Made by a program: the position numbers and the translations under genes. The notes beneath the pieces are model-generated. The model had not been told where the DNA came from. It did not search any database and saw only the letters and a list, made by a program, of their open reading frames with translations. From Roseivivax isoporae LMG 25204 (GTDB lineage Bacteria; Pseudomonadota; Alphaproteobacteria; Rhodobacterales; Rhodobacteraceae), in the NCBI RefSeq assembly GCF_000521865.1, contig NZ_JAME01000013.1:1-64000 (forward strand): 64,000 nt of DNA. The letters are read 5' to 3'. Of this stretch, positions 43,357 to 52,164 are shown piece after piece. Within the stretch, counting starts at the first letter, position 1, and each line of letters begins with the position of its first letter.

Positions 43357-43374
43357 CGCCCTGCGGACAGGGCG
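43357..43374 (+). terminator. Intercistronic stem-loop after tctC (system 2)
   Basis: Seven-base repeat CGCCCTG (43357-43363) and CAGGGCG (43368-43374) with a 4-base loop, three bases after the tctC stop. A competing pairing GGGCGCG/CGCGCCC extends further downstream. Confidence 0.5.
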
Positions 43375-43435
43375 CGCGCGGGGTCACGCCCGCCGCGCCC
43401 GCTCATCCCCCCAGACGACGTTCCAGGAGCGGACC

Positions 43436-43939
43436 ATGTCCCGACGCATTCTCGACGCGGTGTTCTCCGGCGCGCTGTTCGCGCTGTCCATCTGGTTCTG
43501 GCTGATCGCCAACGCCTTTCCGACTTCGCCGCGCTACGCCCTCATCGACACCGATTTCTGGCCCAAGATCATCTTCGGGCTGATGGCGCTGATCACCGGG
43601 CTCATCACCGTGCAGAACGTGCGGACGCTCCTGCGCGAACGTGCGGCGGCCGGGTCGGACGCACCCGGGCCCGACTGGGCCGCGATCGGCCGCATGGCCG
43701 CGATGGGTCTCCTCGTCGTCGCCTATTTCGTCGCGTTCGGCCGGATCGGCTTCCTGCTGTCGACGCTCGCCTTCCTCTGGATCGCGGCATTCATGCTGCC
43801 GTCGGGACCGAGATGGCTCAAGATCGTCTTCTCGCCGGTCTTCACCGTGCTCCTGACGGTCGTCTTCGCCTACGTCCTGGGCCTGCCGCTGCCGCGGGGC
43901 ACGGGCGTCTTCTACGACCTCAGCCTCATGCTCTACTGA
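43436..43939 (+). CDS. tctB: TTT transporter small permease TctB (system 2)
   Basis: 167 residues with four membrane helices. N-terminal DAVFSGALFALSIWFWLIA and the TDFWPKIIFGLMALITGLI segment are the TctB landmarks. CAGGAG precedes the ATG. It lies 19 bases before TctA. Confidence 0.9.
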   Translation: MSRRILDAVFSGALFALSIWFWLIANAFPTSPRYALIDTDFWPKIIFGLMALITGLITVQNVRTLLRERAAAGSDAPGPDWAAIGRMAAMGLLVVAYFVAFGRIGFLLSTLAFLWIAAFMLPSGPRWLKIVFSPVFTVLLTVVFAYVLGLPLPRGTGVFYDLSLMLY

Positions 43940-43958
43940 CCCCACGGGAGATCGCGCA

Positions 43959-45473
43959 ATGTCGGCCTACATGGACGCGCTGACCTACATCGTGGGCAGC
44001 CCCGTCAACCTCTTCTTCATCCTCTTCAGCGTCGTCTGGGGGATCGTGTTCGGCTCGGTCCCGGGCCTGACCGGCATCGTCGGCGTGGCGCTGCTCATCC
44101 CGTTCACCTACGCCTTCGAATCCGAGCAGAGCCTCCTGCTCCTCGGCGGGGTCTATGTGGGCGCGACCTTCGGCGGGTCGATCTCGGCCATCCTGTTCAA
44201 CACGCCGGGCTCGCCCGAGGCCGCATGCACCGCGCTCGACGGCTATCCCATGGCCAAGAAGGGCCAGGCGGGCCGCGCGCTCGGGATCGCGCTGGCGTCC
44301 TCGGCGCTCGGCGGCATCTTCGGCACGCTGGTGCTGATGCTCCTCGCACCGCCCATGGCGCAGTTCGCGCTGCAGTTCGGACCGCCCGAATATTTCGCGC
44401 TGGCGATCCTCGGGATCACGGCCATCGCCTCGATCGGGGGCGGGTCGATCCTCAAGGGGCTGGCGGCCGGGTTCATCGGGCTCGCGGTGGCGACGGTCGG
44501 GCTCGACCCGATCACCGGCGTCGGGCGCTACACCTTCGGCAACAACATGCTGCTGACGGGCATCAGCTTCGTGCCGGTCATCATCGGCACCTTCGCCCTG
44601 GCCGAGGTGCTGACCCGCGTCGGCGAGGGCCGCAACAGCAAGGAGGCGATCACCGACGTCTCGACCAAGCTGCCGTCGCTGAAGGAACTGGGCAGCATGA
44701 AGGGCACGCTCGGCCGGTCGTCCGTGCTGGGCGCCATCATCGGCGCGCTGCCGGGCGTCGGCGCCACCACCGCGTCCTTCATCAGCTATTCCGAGGCGGT
44801 GCGCTGGTCGCGGCATCCCGAACGGTTCGGCACCGGCGAGCCCGAGGGCATCGCCGCGCCCGAATCCGCCAACAACTCCGCGGTCGGCGGCTCGATGATC
44901 CCGCTCCTCGCGCTCGGCATCCCGGGCAGCGCCACCACCGCCGTCATGCTGGGCGGGCTCACCATCCACGGCATCGTGCCCGGGCCGCTCCTGATGGAGC
45001 AGAACACCCGGCTCGTCTATTCCGTCTTCATCTCGATGATGCTGGCGAACGTGCTGATGCTGTTCTTCGGCGTACGCGCCGCCCGCTACTTCGCGCTCGT
45101 GCTGACGGTGCCCTACGCGGTCGTGGGCCCGGCCATCGTCGTGATGTGCATGACCGGGGTCTACGGGCTGAACGGCAACATGGTCGACATCGCGGTGATG
45201 CTGTCCTTCGGCGTCGTGGGCGTGGTGCTGAAGGCCATGCGCTATCCGGTGGCGTCCTTCATCATCGGCCTCGTGCTCGGCCCCATCGCCGAGACGAGCC
45301 TGCGGCAGGGCCTCATGATCTCGGGATACAGCTATGCAGAGTTCGCGAGCCGCCCGATCACCGCGCTCCTCCTGGGGCTGAGCCTCGTGTCGCTGATCTA
45401 CGGCTTCTGGGGCCGCTGGAAGGCCGCGCGCGCAGACCGCGAGGCAGAGGCCGCCGCCCGCGCCGCCGAGTAG
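43959..45473 (+). CDS. tctA: TTT transporter large permease TctA (system 2)
   Basis: 504 residues, about 11-12 membrane helices, with FGSVPGLTGIVGVALLIPFTY, GGVYVGATFGGSISAILFNTPGSPEAACTALDGYPMAKKG and, in the second half, GALPGVGATTASFISY and APESANNSAVGGSMIPLLALGIPGSA. Homologous to TctA of system 1 throughout but clearly diverged. Last gene of the aminotransferase-tctCBA operon. The C terminus is charged and cytoplasmic (AARADREAEAAARAAE). Confidence 0.95.
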   Translation: MSAYMDALTYIVGSPVNLFFILFSVVWGIVFGSVPGLTGIVGVALLIPFTYAFESEQSLLLLGGVYVGATFGGSISAILFNTPGSPEAACTALDGYPMAKKGQAGRALGIALASSALGGIFGTLVLMLLAPPMAQFALQFGPPEYFALAILGITAIASIGGGSILKGLAAGFIGLAVATVGLDPITGVGRYTFGNNMLLTGISFVPVIIGTFALAEVLTRVGEGRNSKEAITDVSTKLPSLKELGSMKGTLGRSSVLGAIIGALPGVGATTASFISYSEAVRWSRHPERFGTGEPEGIAAPESANNSAVGGSMIPLLALGIPGSATTAVMLGGLTIHGIVPGPLLMEQNTRLVYSVFISMMLANVLMLFFGVRAARYFALVLTVPYAVVGPAIVVMCMTGVYGLNGNMVDIAVMLSFGVVGVVLKAMRYPVASFIIGLVLGPIAETSLRQGLMISGYSYAEFASRPITALLLGLSLVSLIYGFWGRWKAARADREAEAAARAAE

Positions 45474-45576
45474 GCAACACACCTGGGGGGCCGCGTCCGG
45501 TCCCCCACCTCCCGGCGCCGGCGGAACAATGGCTCCGGCCGGCTGTTTGCCTCCTGCACGATCAAGGAGCGCAGCG

Positions 45577-46332
45577 ATGGCGGACACCGAAACCGAGATC
45601 CTCGAGGACGGCGACATCTTCTTCTTCTTCCGTCCGAAGGTCGAGGAGGACGATCCCGAAGGGCGCGACGACGTGCAGCGCTTCGGCTTCGTGCTGCGCC
45701 CGAGGGGCGGCGGCACGGTCCGGATGATGATGGTCGGGGGCAAGCGCCTGCCCAGGCTCTCGGCGCACGAGCGCCTCTGGGGCTTCGTCGAGACGGTGGC
45801 GAACCGCGCCGCCGACATCGAGAAGGACCTTCGCGGCGAGGATTACGACACCAAGACGCGCGGCAGGCGGCACCTGCCCGCGGCACGGCCCGCGGGCGAA
45901 GGCGTATACGTGGTCTCGCTCGAGGACGGGCAGATGCACCTCTCCTACGAGCTCGAACTGCCCGACGCGCCGGGCGAGGTGCAGGCCGAGCTGAACATCG
46001 CGCCCAAGGCGAGCTTTGCCCTTTCGATCAAGAACCCCGAGAAGGGGGCGCCCCGCAACGCGGGCCTGTCGGACGACGAACAGGCCGACTACCCCCGGAA
46101 ACTGCAGGAGGAGTTCCGCGGCCGCCGCTTCGCCAGCGAGGACGTGCGGCTTCTCGATGCCGAGGGCGGCGAGTTCGTGCTGGTCGGCGCGCGCGACGAT
46201 CCCGAACGCGCCTACGGGATCGACATGCAGACCGAGGACGAGGATTACGGCTCGTCCGAGGCCATCCGCCGCCTGCGCATGGTCAAGTCGCGTCACCCGG
46301 TCGAGCCGCTCTTCGAGGGGGACTGGGACTAG
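45577..46332 (+). CDS. Conserved acidic protein of unknown function
   Basis: 251 residues, no signal peptide or membrane helix. The first half has EILEDGDIFFFFRPKVEEDDPEGRDDVQRFGFVLRPRGG and LPRLSAHERLWGFVETVANRA; the second half reads EGVYVVSLEDGQMHLSYELELPD, EVQAELNIAPKASFALSIKNPEKGAP and GGEFVLVGARDDP. The alternating beta-rich pattern suggests a beta-sandwich with two similar halves. It resembles proteins annotated as unknown next to DNA or stress genes, but I recognise no named family. AAGGAG precedes the ATG. It lies 29 bases before topoisomerase IB, so the pair may be co-transcribed. Confidence 0.75.
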   Translation: MADTETEILEDGDIFFFFRPKVEEDDPEGRDDVQRFGFVLRPRGGGTVRMMMVGGKRLPRLSAHERLWGFVETVANRAADIEKDLRGEDYDTKTRGRRHLPAARPAGEGVYVVSLEDGQMHLSYELELPDAPGEVQAELNIAPKASFALSIKNPEKGAPRNAGLSDDEQADYPRKLQEEFRGRRFASEDVRLLDAEGGEFVLVGARDDPERAYGIDMQTEDEDYGSSEAIRRLRMVKSRHPVEPLFEGDWD

Positions 46333-46361
46333 GCCCGGGACGCGGCACCGCGACGTCGCCG

Positions 46362-47360
46362 ATGGCCCGGCTACTCTACTATCCGGACGACCGGCCCGGG
46401 ATCACGCGCCGCCGCCGCGGGCGCGGCTTCAGCTATTATGCCCCGGGCGGTGCGCTGATCCGCGACGCGGACGAACGTGCCCGGATCGACAGCCTCGCCG
46501 TGCCGCCCGCCTATGCCGATGTCTGGATCTCGCCCAAGCCCCATGGGCACTTGCAGGCGACGGGCCGCGACGCGCGCGGGCGCAAGCAGTACCGCTACCA
46601 CGCCGACTGGCTCGCGCAGCGCGACCGCCGCAAGTTCGAGGGCCTCGCCGCGTTCGGCCGGACCCTGCCGCGGATCCGCGCCCGCATCGCGCGCGGCCTT
46701 GCTGCCGAGGCGGGATCGCGCGACCTCGCGCTGTCGGCGGTGCTGGCGCTCATCGACCGATCGGCGATCCGGATCGGCGCGCCGGGATACGTGCGGGAGA
46801 ACGACAGCTACGGCGCGACCACGCTGCGCGACGAGCACGTGAGCTTCGACGAGAACGGGGTCGAGATCGCCTTTCCCGGAAAGCGCGGCACGCCGGTGAC
46901 CTGCCGTCTGCGGGGCCGGCGGCTTGAACGGGCACTGCAGCAGGTGCACGACCTGCCGGGCGGCGACCTGATGTCGTGGCAGGACGACGACGGCGCGGTG
47001 CACACCGTCCGGTCCGAGGAGGTCAACGCGCTTCTGCACGACTGCTGCGGCGAGGACATGACCGCCAAGACCTTCCGCACATGGAACGGCACGCTCGCCG
47101 CCTTCGCCGAGGCGATGCGCCCGGGCCCCCTGCGCATCGCGGACATGACCGGGGCCGCCGCGGCGCGGCTGCACAACACGCCGGCCATCGCGCGCAAGAG
47201 CTACGTGCACCCTGCCGTGATCGCGCTGGCCGAGCTGCCCGAGGGCGAGCGGGCGGAGCTGCTCGCAGCGCTCGATCCCGCCGATCCGGGGCCGCTCCGC
47301 GCGCACGAGGGCGCGCTCATCACCTTCCTCGAACGGCATGCAGGGCTCGGCGCCACCTGA
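46362..47360 (+). CDS. DNA topoisomerase IB (poxvirus-like)
   Basis: 332 residues, the usual bacterial length. Catalytic Tyr281 in RKSYVHPAVI, Arg in TAKTFRTWNGT (about 239), and the N-terminal DNA-binding segment GRDARGRKQYRYHADW (about 68-83). Relaxes supercoils by a 3'-phosphotyrosine intermediate without ATP. In this clade it is an accessory enzyme often found with stress-response genes, as here. Confidence 0.92.
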   Translation: MARLLYYPDDRPGITRRRRGRGFSYYAPGGALIRDADERARIDSLAVPPAYADVWISPKPHGHLQATGRDARGRKQYRYHADWLAQRDRRKFEGLAAFGRTLPRIRARIARGLAAEAGSRDLALSAVLALIDRSAIRIGAPGYVRENDSYGATTLRDEHVSFDENGVEIAFPGKRGTPVTCRLRGRRLERALQQVHDLPGGDLMSWQDDDGAVHTVRSEEVNALLHDCCGEDMTAKTFRTWNGTLAAFAEAMRPGPLRIADMTGAAAARLHNTPAIARKSYVHPAVIALAELPEGERAELLAALDPADPGPLRAHEGALITFLERHAGLGAT

Positions 47361-47430
47361 ACGGCGCCGTCGGTACGAGCGGATGGAACACCGGCCGGGT
47401 TGGCATGTTCACCCGGAAGAAGGAGATCAC

Positions 47431-47808
47431 ATGACAGATTCACTCATCTCTCGGATGGGCGCGGCGCTGCTGACGGTTGCCGCCCTCGTCGGGCTGATCG
47501 CCGCGCTCTACGAGTACCTGACCCCGTTGACGGGCGTCACCGGCACGCTCGGCGCGCTCATCGTCGTCGTCGCCTGCGGGCTTCTCGCGCTCGCGGGCCT
47601 CATCCTCATGGTGGCCTCGTCCGGCCGCGGGTTCTGGCGGACGCTGACCGTCCTCGGCATCGTCGGCACCTTCACCGCCGCGCTGTTCCTGCACGCCTGG
47701 ATCGTGGCGGGGACGATGGTCGCGGCGCTGGTGGGCGTGCTGCTCGACATGGGTCTCGCCCGTTTCCGCGACCACGACCGGCACCAGTCAGGAGCACTCC
47801 CCTCATGA
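47431..47808 (+). CDS. Small membrane protein, putative anchor of the PQQ dehydrogenase
   Basis: 125 residues with four membrane helices (about 10-30, 40-62, 68-88 and 88-110) and a short charged tail. AAGGAG precedes the ATG; the stop overlaps the quinoprotein start (ATGA). Membrane-bound glucose dehydrogenases carry an N-terminal membrane domain of about 150 residues with five helices; here that part is missing from the enzyme and this tightly coupled gene supplies a similar-sized membrane protein. The pairing is inferred from position and topology, not from recognisable homology. Confidence 0.75.
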   Translation: MTDSLISRMGAALLTVAALVGLIAALYEYLTPLTGVTGTLGALIVVVACGLLALAGLILMVASSGRGFWRTLTVLGIVGTFTAALFLHAWIVAGTMVAALVGVLLDMGLARFRDHDRHQSGALPS

Positions 47809-49823
47809 GACGTCTCGCCGCCTTCGCAATGTGCACCTGCGTCGCCTTCCCGCTCCATGCCCAGGACGACGCCCCGACCGACCCCGATGCCCCGGCGCAG
47901 GACGCGAGCCCCGCTCCCGCGGACCAGCCGCAGGAGCCCGCGCCGCGCTCGGCCCGCGCGCCGGTGCCTCTCGTGCCTGAGGGCGCGACCTGGGACAGCT
48001 TCCACGGCCAGCTCAGCGCGCAGAAATATTCGCCGCTGACCGAGATCACTGCCGAGAACGTGGGCCGGCTCGAGAAGGTTTGGGAAGTCCACACCGGCGA
48101 CGTCTCGGACGGCTCGGGCGACCTTCCGACCTCTGTCTGGTCGGCGACGCCGGTCTACGCCAACGAGACGCTCTATCTGGGGACGCCGTTCTACCGCATC
48201 TTCGCCCTCGATCCCGCCACGGGCGAGGAGCGGTGGACCTACGATTCCGGCACCCCGCTCGAGGCCATGACCCAGCCCGCGCTCAAGAATCGCGGCGTGG
48301 CCTACTGGGAAGCGGAGGAGCCCGCCGAGGGCGAGCCCTGCCAGAAGATCGTCTATCTCGGAACCATGAACGCGCAGCTGCACGCGGTCGATGCCGACAC
48401 CGGCGCGCTCTGCGAGGAGTTCGGCGATGGCGGCGTGCTCGACGTCAACCAGTGGAACGACACCAACGACCGCTGGCCGCTGTCGCTGCTGCAGCCGCCG
48501 ACCGTGACCGGCGACCAGCTGATCATCGGCTGGGCCGGCAAGGACTGGGCCTCGGCCGAGGCACCGCCGGGCACCGTGTTCTCGGTCGACGCGCGCACCG
48601 GCGAACTCGGCTGGACCGTGAACTTCATCCCCGAGGAGATGCGCCCGCAGACCGGCACCGCGAACGTCTGGACCGCCATGTCGGTGGACGAGGAACTGGG
48701 CCTCGCCTACCTGCCCGTGTCCTCGCCCTCGCCAAACTACTGGGGCGGCAACCGCAAGGAGGAGATTCCCCTCGCCACCTCCGTCACCGCGGTCGACCTG
48801 CAGACCGGCGAGGTGGAATGGTCCTACCAGATCGTGCACCACGACATCTGGGACTACGACACGAACTCCGCGCCGACGCTCATGGACATCACCGTGGACG
48901 GCGAGGAAATCCCGGCGCTCATGCAGGCGTCGAAGATGGGCTTCCTCTTCGTGCTGAACCGCGAGACGGGCGAACCGGTCTGGCCGATCGAGGAACGCGA
49001 GGTTCCGGCGGGCGACATCGCCAGCGAATACTACGCGCCGACCCAGCCCTTCCCGACGCGGCCCGCGCCGCTGCTCGACCAGTCCGAGAAGCCGGGCGTC
49101 TGGTGGGCGGCCGACCTCGTCAGCCTCGGCGGCTGCTCGCGCCTCGTGGAGGACGGCACCTATCGCGGCATGTACACGCCGCCCACCACCGACGCGCCCG
49201 GCACGCTTGCCTTTCCCGACAGCGCGGGCGGCGTGCAATGGGGCGGCGTGGCCTTCGATCCCGAGAGCCAGACCGCGATCATGAACACCTCGCGGATCCT
49301 GCAGGTGATCCAGCTCGTGCCGCGCGGCGAATACGAGGAGGTCGCGACCGGGTCGGGCAACAAGACCGGCTTCAGCCCGCAGGAAGGCGCGCCCTACGGC
49401 ATGCAGCTCTTCACCGCGCTGAATTGGCTCGGCATGCCCTGCTGGGAGCCGCCCTACGGCGAACTCGTGGCGATCGACATGACGACGGGCGAGCAGAAAT
49501 GGCGCCGCCCCATCGGCGCGTCGCAGAAATTCGGCTTCTACATGCCCGAAAGCATGGGGTCGCCCACCATCGGCGGACCTGCCGTGACGGCCGGCGGCGT
49601 GATCTTCATCGGCAGCACGATGGACGCCAAGGTGCGCGCCTACGACCTCGAGACCGGCGAGGAGCTGTGGGAGGACACGGTGATGGCCCCCGCGGTGGCG
49701 AACCCCGCCGTCTACGAACACGAGGGCCGGCAATACGTGGCCTTCGTCGCGGGCGGCAACACCATCATCAAGGACCAGCTGGGCGACCAGGTGGCCGTCT
49801 ACGCCCTGCCCGAGGACGACTGA
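47805..49823 (+). CDS. Periplasmic PQQ-dependent quinoprotein dehydrogenase (glucose/polyol type)
   Basis: 672 residues: signal peptide of about 19 residues, a Pro/Ala-rich linker (about 20-55), then an eight-bladed quinoprotein propeller beginning WDSFHGQLSAQKYSPLTEITAENV and containing NVWTAMSVDEELGLAYLP, VHHDIWDYDTNSAPTLMDI and KMGFLFVLNRETGEPVWPIEERE. The HHDIWDYD block belongs to the membrane glucose dehydrogenase (Gcd) group and supplies the catalytic Asp region. It lacks the N-terminal membrane domain of Gcd. Should oxidise an aldose or polyol in the periplasm and pass electrons to quinone. No pqq synthesis genes are in the window. Confidence 0.9.
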   Translation: MRRLAAFAMCTCVAFPLHAQDDAPTDPDAPAQDASPAPADQPQEPAPRSARAPVPLVPEGATWDSFHGQLSAQKYSPLTEITAENVGRLEKVWEVHTGDVSDGSGDLPTSVWSATPVYANETLYLGTPFYRIFALDPATGEERWTYDSGTPLEAMTQPALKNRGVAYWEAEEPAEGEPCQKIVYLGTMNAQLHAVDADTGALCEEFGDGGVLDVNQWNDTNDRWPLSLLQPPTVTGDQLIIGWAGKDWASAEAPPGTVFSVDARTGELGWTVNFIPEEMRPQTGTANVWTAMSVDEELGLAYLPVSSPSPNYWGGNRKEEIPLATSVTAVDLQTGEVEWSYQIVHHDIWDYDTNSAPTLMDITVDGEEIPALMQASKMGFLFVLNRETGEPVWPIEEREVPAGDIASEYYAPTQPFPTRPAPLLDQSEKPGVWWAADLVSLGGCSRLVEDGTYRGMYTPPTTDAPGTLAFPDSAGGVQWGGVAFDPESQTAIMNTSRILQVIQLVPRGEYEEVATGSGNKTGFSPQEGAPYGMQLFTALNWLGMPCWEPPYGELVAIDMTTGEQKWRRPIGASQKFGFYMPESMGSPTIGGPAVTAGGVIFIGSTMDAKVRAYDLETGEELWEDTVMAPAVANPAVYEHEGRQYVAFVAGGNTIIKDQLGDQVAVYALPEDD

Positions 49824-49829
49824 CGCAAA

Positions 49830-49863
49830 CGGCCGGGGCGGACCGACCCGCGCGCCCCGGCCG
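49830..49863. terminator. Bidirectional terminator-like stem-loop
   Basis: Perfect 11-bp repeat CGGCCGGGGCG (49830-49840) and CGCCCCGGCCG (49853-49863) with a 12-base loop, between the converging quinoprotein and egtD genes. Confidence 0.6.
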
Positions 49864-49894
49864 CCTCTCCCTTCGAGGGGGGGCGGCTGCGCGT

Positions 49895-50839
49895 TCAGGC
49901 GGGCGCGGGCACCAGGATCGCCACGGCGAAAAGCCCGCCCTCGTCGGTCGGCATGTCCGCGACCCGCCAGCCTGCCGCGCCCGCGAGGTCGCCCAGGGTC
50001 TGCCGCGTGTACTTGTGGCTGCACTCGGTTCGCACGCTCTCGCCGGGGGCGAAGCACACGGTCTCGCCGCCGATCCGCACCTTTTGCGGCGCGCGCGCGA
50101 CGAGGTGCATCTCGATCCGCGCATGATCGTCGTTCCAGCGCGCCTCGTGGTCGAATCTCGCGACGTCGAAATCCGCCCCCGCCTCGCGGTTCAGGCGATG
50201 CAGCATGTTGCGGTTGAAGGCCGCCGTTATCCCCTGCCGGTCGTCGTAGGCGCGGACCAGCGTGTCGCGGTCCTTGACGAGGTCCACGCCCAGCACGAAG
50301 GCCGCGACGTACGGCCAGTCCCGCGCCCGCCGCAAGAGCGCACGGGCCTCCGCGGGGTCGAGGTTGCCGATGGTCGAGCCGGGAAAGAAACCCACCTTCC
50401 GGCGCCGCCGCGCGGGCTCGGGCAGGGGCAGGTCCTGCATGATGTCACCCGCGACCGGCGCCACGACCAGGTCCGGATAGTGGCGGTCGAGATCGGCCGC
50501 CACCCCGGCGAGGAAGTCGCGCGAGATGTCGACGGGCACGTAGACCGCGATCTGCCGCAGGGCATCCAGCAGGATTCGCGTCTTGGTGCTGGCCCCGCTG
50601 CCGAGCTCGATCAGCGCCGCGTCCTCGGGCACGTGGCGCGCCAGGGCGTCCACGTGGGCGCGCAGGATCCCCACCTCGGTGCGTGTGGGATAATATTCAG
50701 GCAACTCGGTGATCCGTTCGAAGAGCGCGCTGCCGGCGCTGTCGTAGAACCATTTCGGGTGCAGCACCTTCGGATCCGACCGCAGGCCGTCCAGCGCCTC
50801 CGCCACGAGGGCGGCGTTCACGGTCATCGGCCGGTTCAT
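49895..50839 (-). CDS. egtD: L-histidine N-alpha-methyltransferase
   Basis: 314 residues. Family opening FYDSAGSALFERITELPEYYPTRTE (residues 31-55) and SAM-binding ELGSGASTKTR (about 78-88); ends with TDEGGLFAVAILVPA. Trimethylates histidine to hercynine, the first step of ergothioneine synthesis. Its ATG overlaps the egtB stop (ATGA), so the two are translated together. egtA and egtC are not nearby, and no egtE is seen. Confidence 0.94.
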   Translation of the reverse strand: MNRPMTVNAALVAEALDGLRSDPKVLHPKWFYDSAGSALFERITELPEYYPTRTEVGILRAHVDALARHVPEDAALIELGSGASTKTRILLDALRQIAVYVPVDISRDFLAGVAADLDRHYPDLVVAPVAGDIMQDLPLPEPARRRRKVGFFPGSTIGNLDPAEARALLRRARDWPYVAAFVLGVDLVKDRDTLVRAYDDRQGITAAFNRNMLHRLNREAGADFDVARFDHEARWNDDHARIEMHLVARAPQKVRIGGETVCFAPGESVRTECSHKYTRQTLGDLAGAAGWRVADMPTDEGGLFAVAILVPAPA

Positions 50840-52083
50840 GGCCGGGCGTCCCGGGCAAGGCGCAGGCCTAGCATCTGCCAGCGCTGGTGCGGATAGAAGA
50901 ACGTCCGGTAGGTCGGGCGGATCTGTGCCAAGGGAGTCGCGCAGGACCCGCCGCGCAGCACCATCTGATTCACCATGAACTTGCCATTGTATTCGCCGAT
51001 CGCGCCCTCGGGCGGGCGGAAACTCGGATAGGGCGTGAACGGGCTTTGCGTCCATTCCCAGACATCGCCCCAGGGACCGCCGCCCGGCATCGGCCGGAGC
51101 TGCCCCTCGTCGAGGAAATTGCCCGCGACGGGGCGGTCGCGGAACGCGACCTCCCACTCGGCCTCGGTCGGCAGGCGCGCCCCGGCCCAGCGGGCATAGG
51201 CGTCGGCCTCGTAATAGCTCACGTGGCAGACCGGCGCGTCGAGGTTCACGGGCTGCGGGCCGCGCAGCGTGTAGGTCCACCAGCACCCATCCTGCCGCCA
51301 CCAGTAGAGCGGGCTGTCCCAATCCTCCTGGCCGCGCCGCGCCCAGCCGTCGCTCAGCCAGAGCGTCGCGTCGGCGTAGCCGCCCGCCTCCATGAAGGCG
51401 ATCCAGTCGCGGTTGGTGACGGGCCGGTCGGCGATCTCGAACGGGTCGAGCCACGTGCGGTGTCGCGGCCCCTCGCAATCGTAGGCGAAGCCGCCGCCAT
51501 CATGGCCGATCTCGACAAGCCCGCCCGCGTGGCCGGTAAAGCCCAGGGGCACCTCCTCGGTCACCGGCATCGGCTCGGGGTCGCGGTAGGAAGGCAGCAG
51601 CGGATTGTGCGAGAGACCGTGCAGGAGGTCGGTCACCAGAAGTTCCTGGTGCTGCATCTCGTGGTGGCAGCCGAGCTCCACCAGCGCCGCGATCCCGGGA
51701 TCGCCGCCCCGGCCGAGAAGGTCGTCGAGCGCTGCGTCCACGTGGGCGCGGTAGTCGCGCACCGCCGGGAGCCCCGGCCGCGAGATCAGCCCACGCCGGT
51801 CGCGGGCGTGCCGCGGGCCGGCCTGAACGTAGTAGGAATTGAAGAGGAAGGCGAAACGGTCGTCGGGCGAGCGGTACCCGGCATGGCGCGGGCGCAGGAT
51901 GAACTCCTCGAAGAACCACGTGGTGTGCGCGAGGTGCCACTTGGCGGGGCTCGCGTCCTCCATCGACTGGAGCATCGTGTCCTCGGGCGCGAGCGGCGCG
52001 ACCAGCGCCTCGGTCCGGGCCCGCACGTCGCGGAAGAGCGACAGCGCTTCCTCCGGACGGGGGGCGGCAACGGCTGGACTCAT
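50836..52083 (-). CDS. egtB: Hercynine oxygenase (sulfoxide synthase)
   Basis: 415 residues: N-terminal DinB-like domain with iron ligands His53 in KWHLAHTTWFFEEF and His141/His145 in HHEMQHQELL, then a C-terminal FGE-sulfatase-type domain (about 185-412) ending with RGGSCATPLAQIRPTYRTFFYPHQRWQMLGLRLA. Couples hercynine to a thiol (gamma-glutamylcysteine or cysteine) by an O2- and iron-dependent C-S bond formation. The absence of egtA and egtC nearby would suit a version using cysteine directly, but that is inference. Confidence 0.94.
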   Translation of the reverse strand: MSPAVAAPRPEEALSLFRDVRARTEALVAPLAPEDTMLQSMEDASPAKWHLAHTTWFFEEFILRPRHAGYRSPDDRFAFLFNSYYVQAGPRHARDRRGLISRPGLPAVRDYRAHVDAALDDLLGRGGDPGIAALVELGCHHEMQHQELLVTDLLHGLSHNPLLPSYRDPEPMPVTEEVPLGFTGHAGGLVEIGHDGGGFAYDCEGPRHRTWLDPFEIADRPVTNRDWIAFMEAGGYADATLWLSDGWARRGQEDWDSPLYWWRQDGCWWTYTLRGPQPVNLDAPVCHVSYYEADAYARWAGARLPTEAEWEVAFRDRPVAGNFLDEGQLRPMPGGGPWGDVWEWTQSPFTPYPSFRPPEGAIGEYNGKFMVNQMVLRGGSCATPLAQIRPTYRTFFYPHQRWQMLGLRLARDARP

Positions 52084-52164
52084 GGGGAAACCTCCTCCTT
52101 CAACCTGCGGGGGTTCGTGGCGGCGGCCCGGGCGCCTCCTGCATCGCTCCCGACCGCGCGGCGG

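Noticed and set aside
45484-45507. TGGGGG / CCCCCA stem after tctA of system 2
   Set aside because: Only 6 bp with a 12-base loop and no T-run; too weak to call a terminator.
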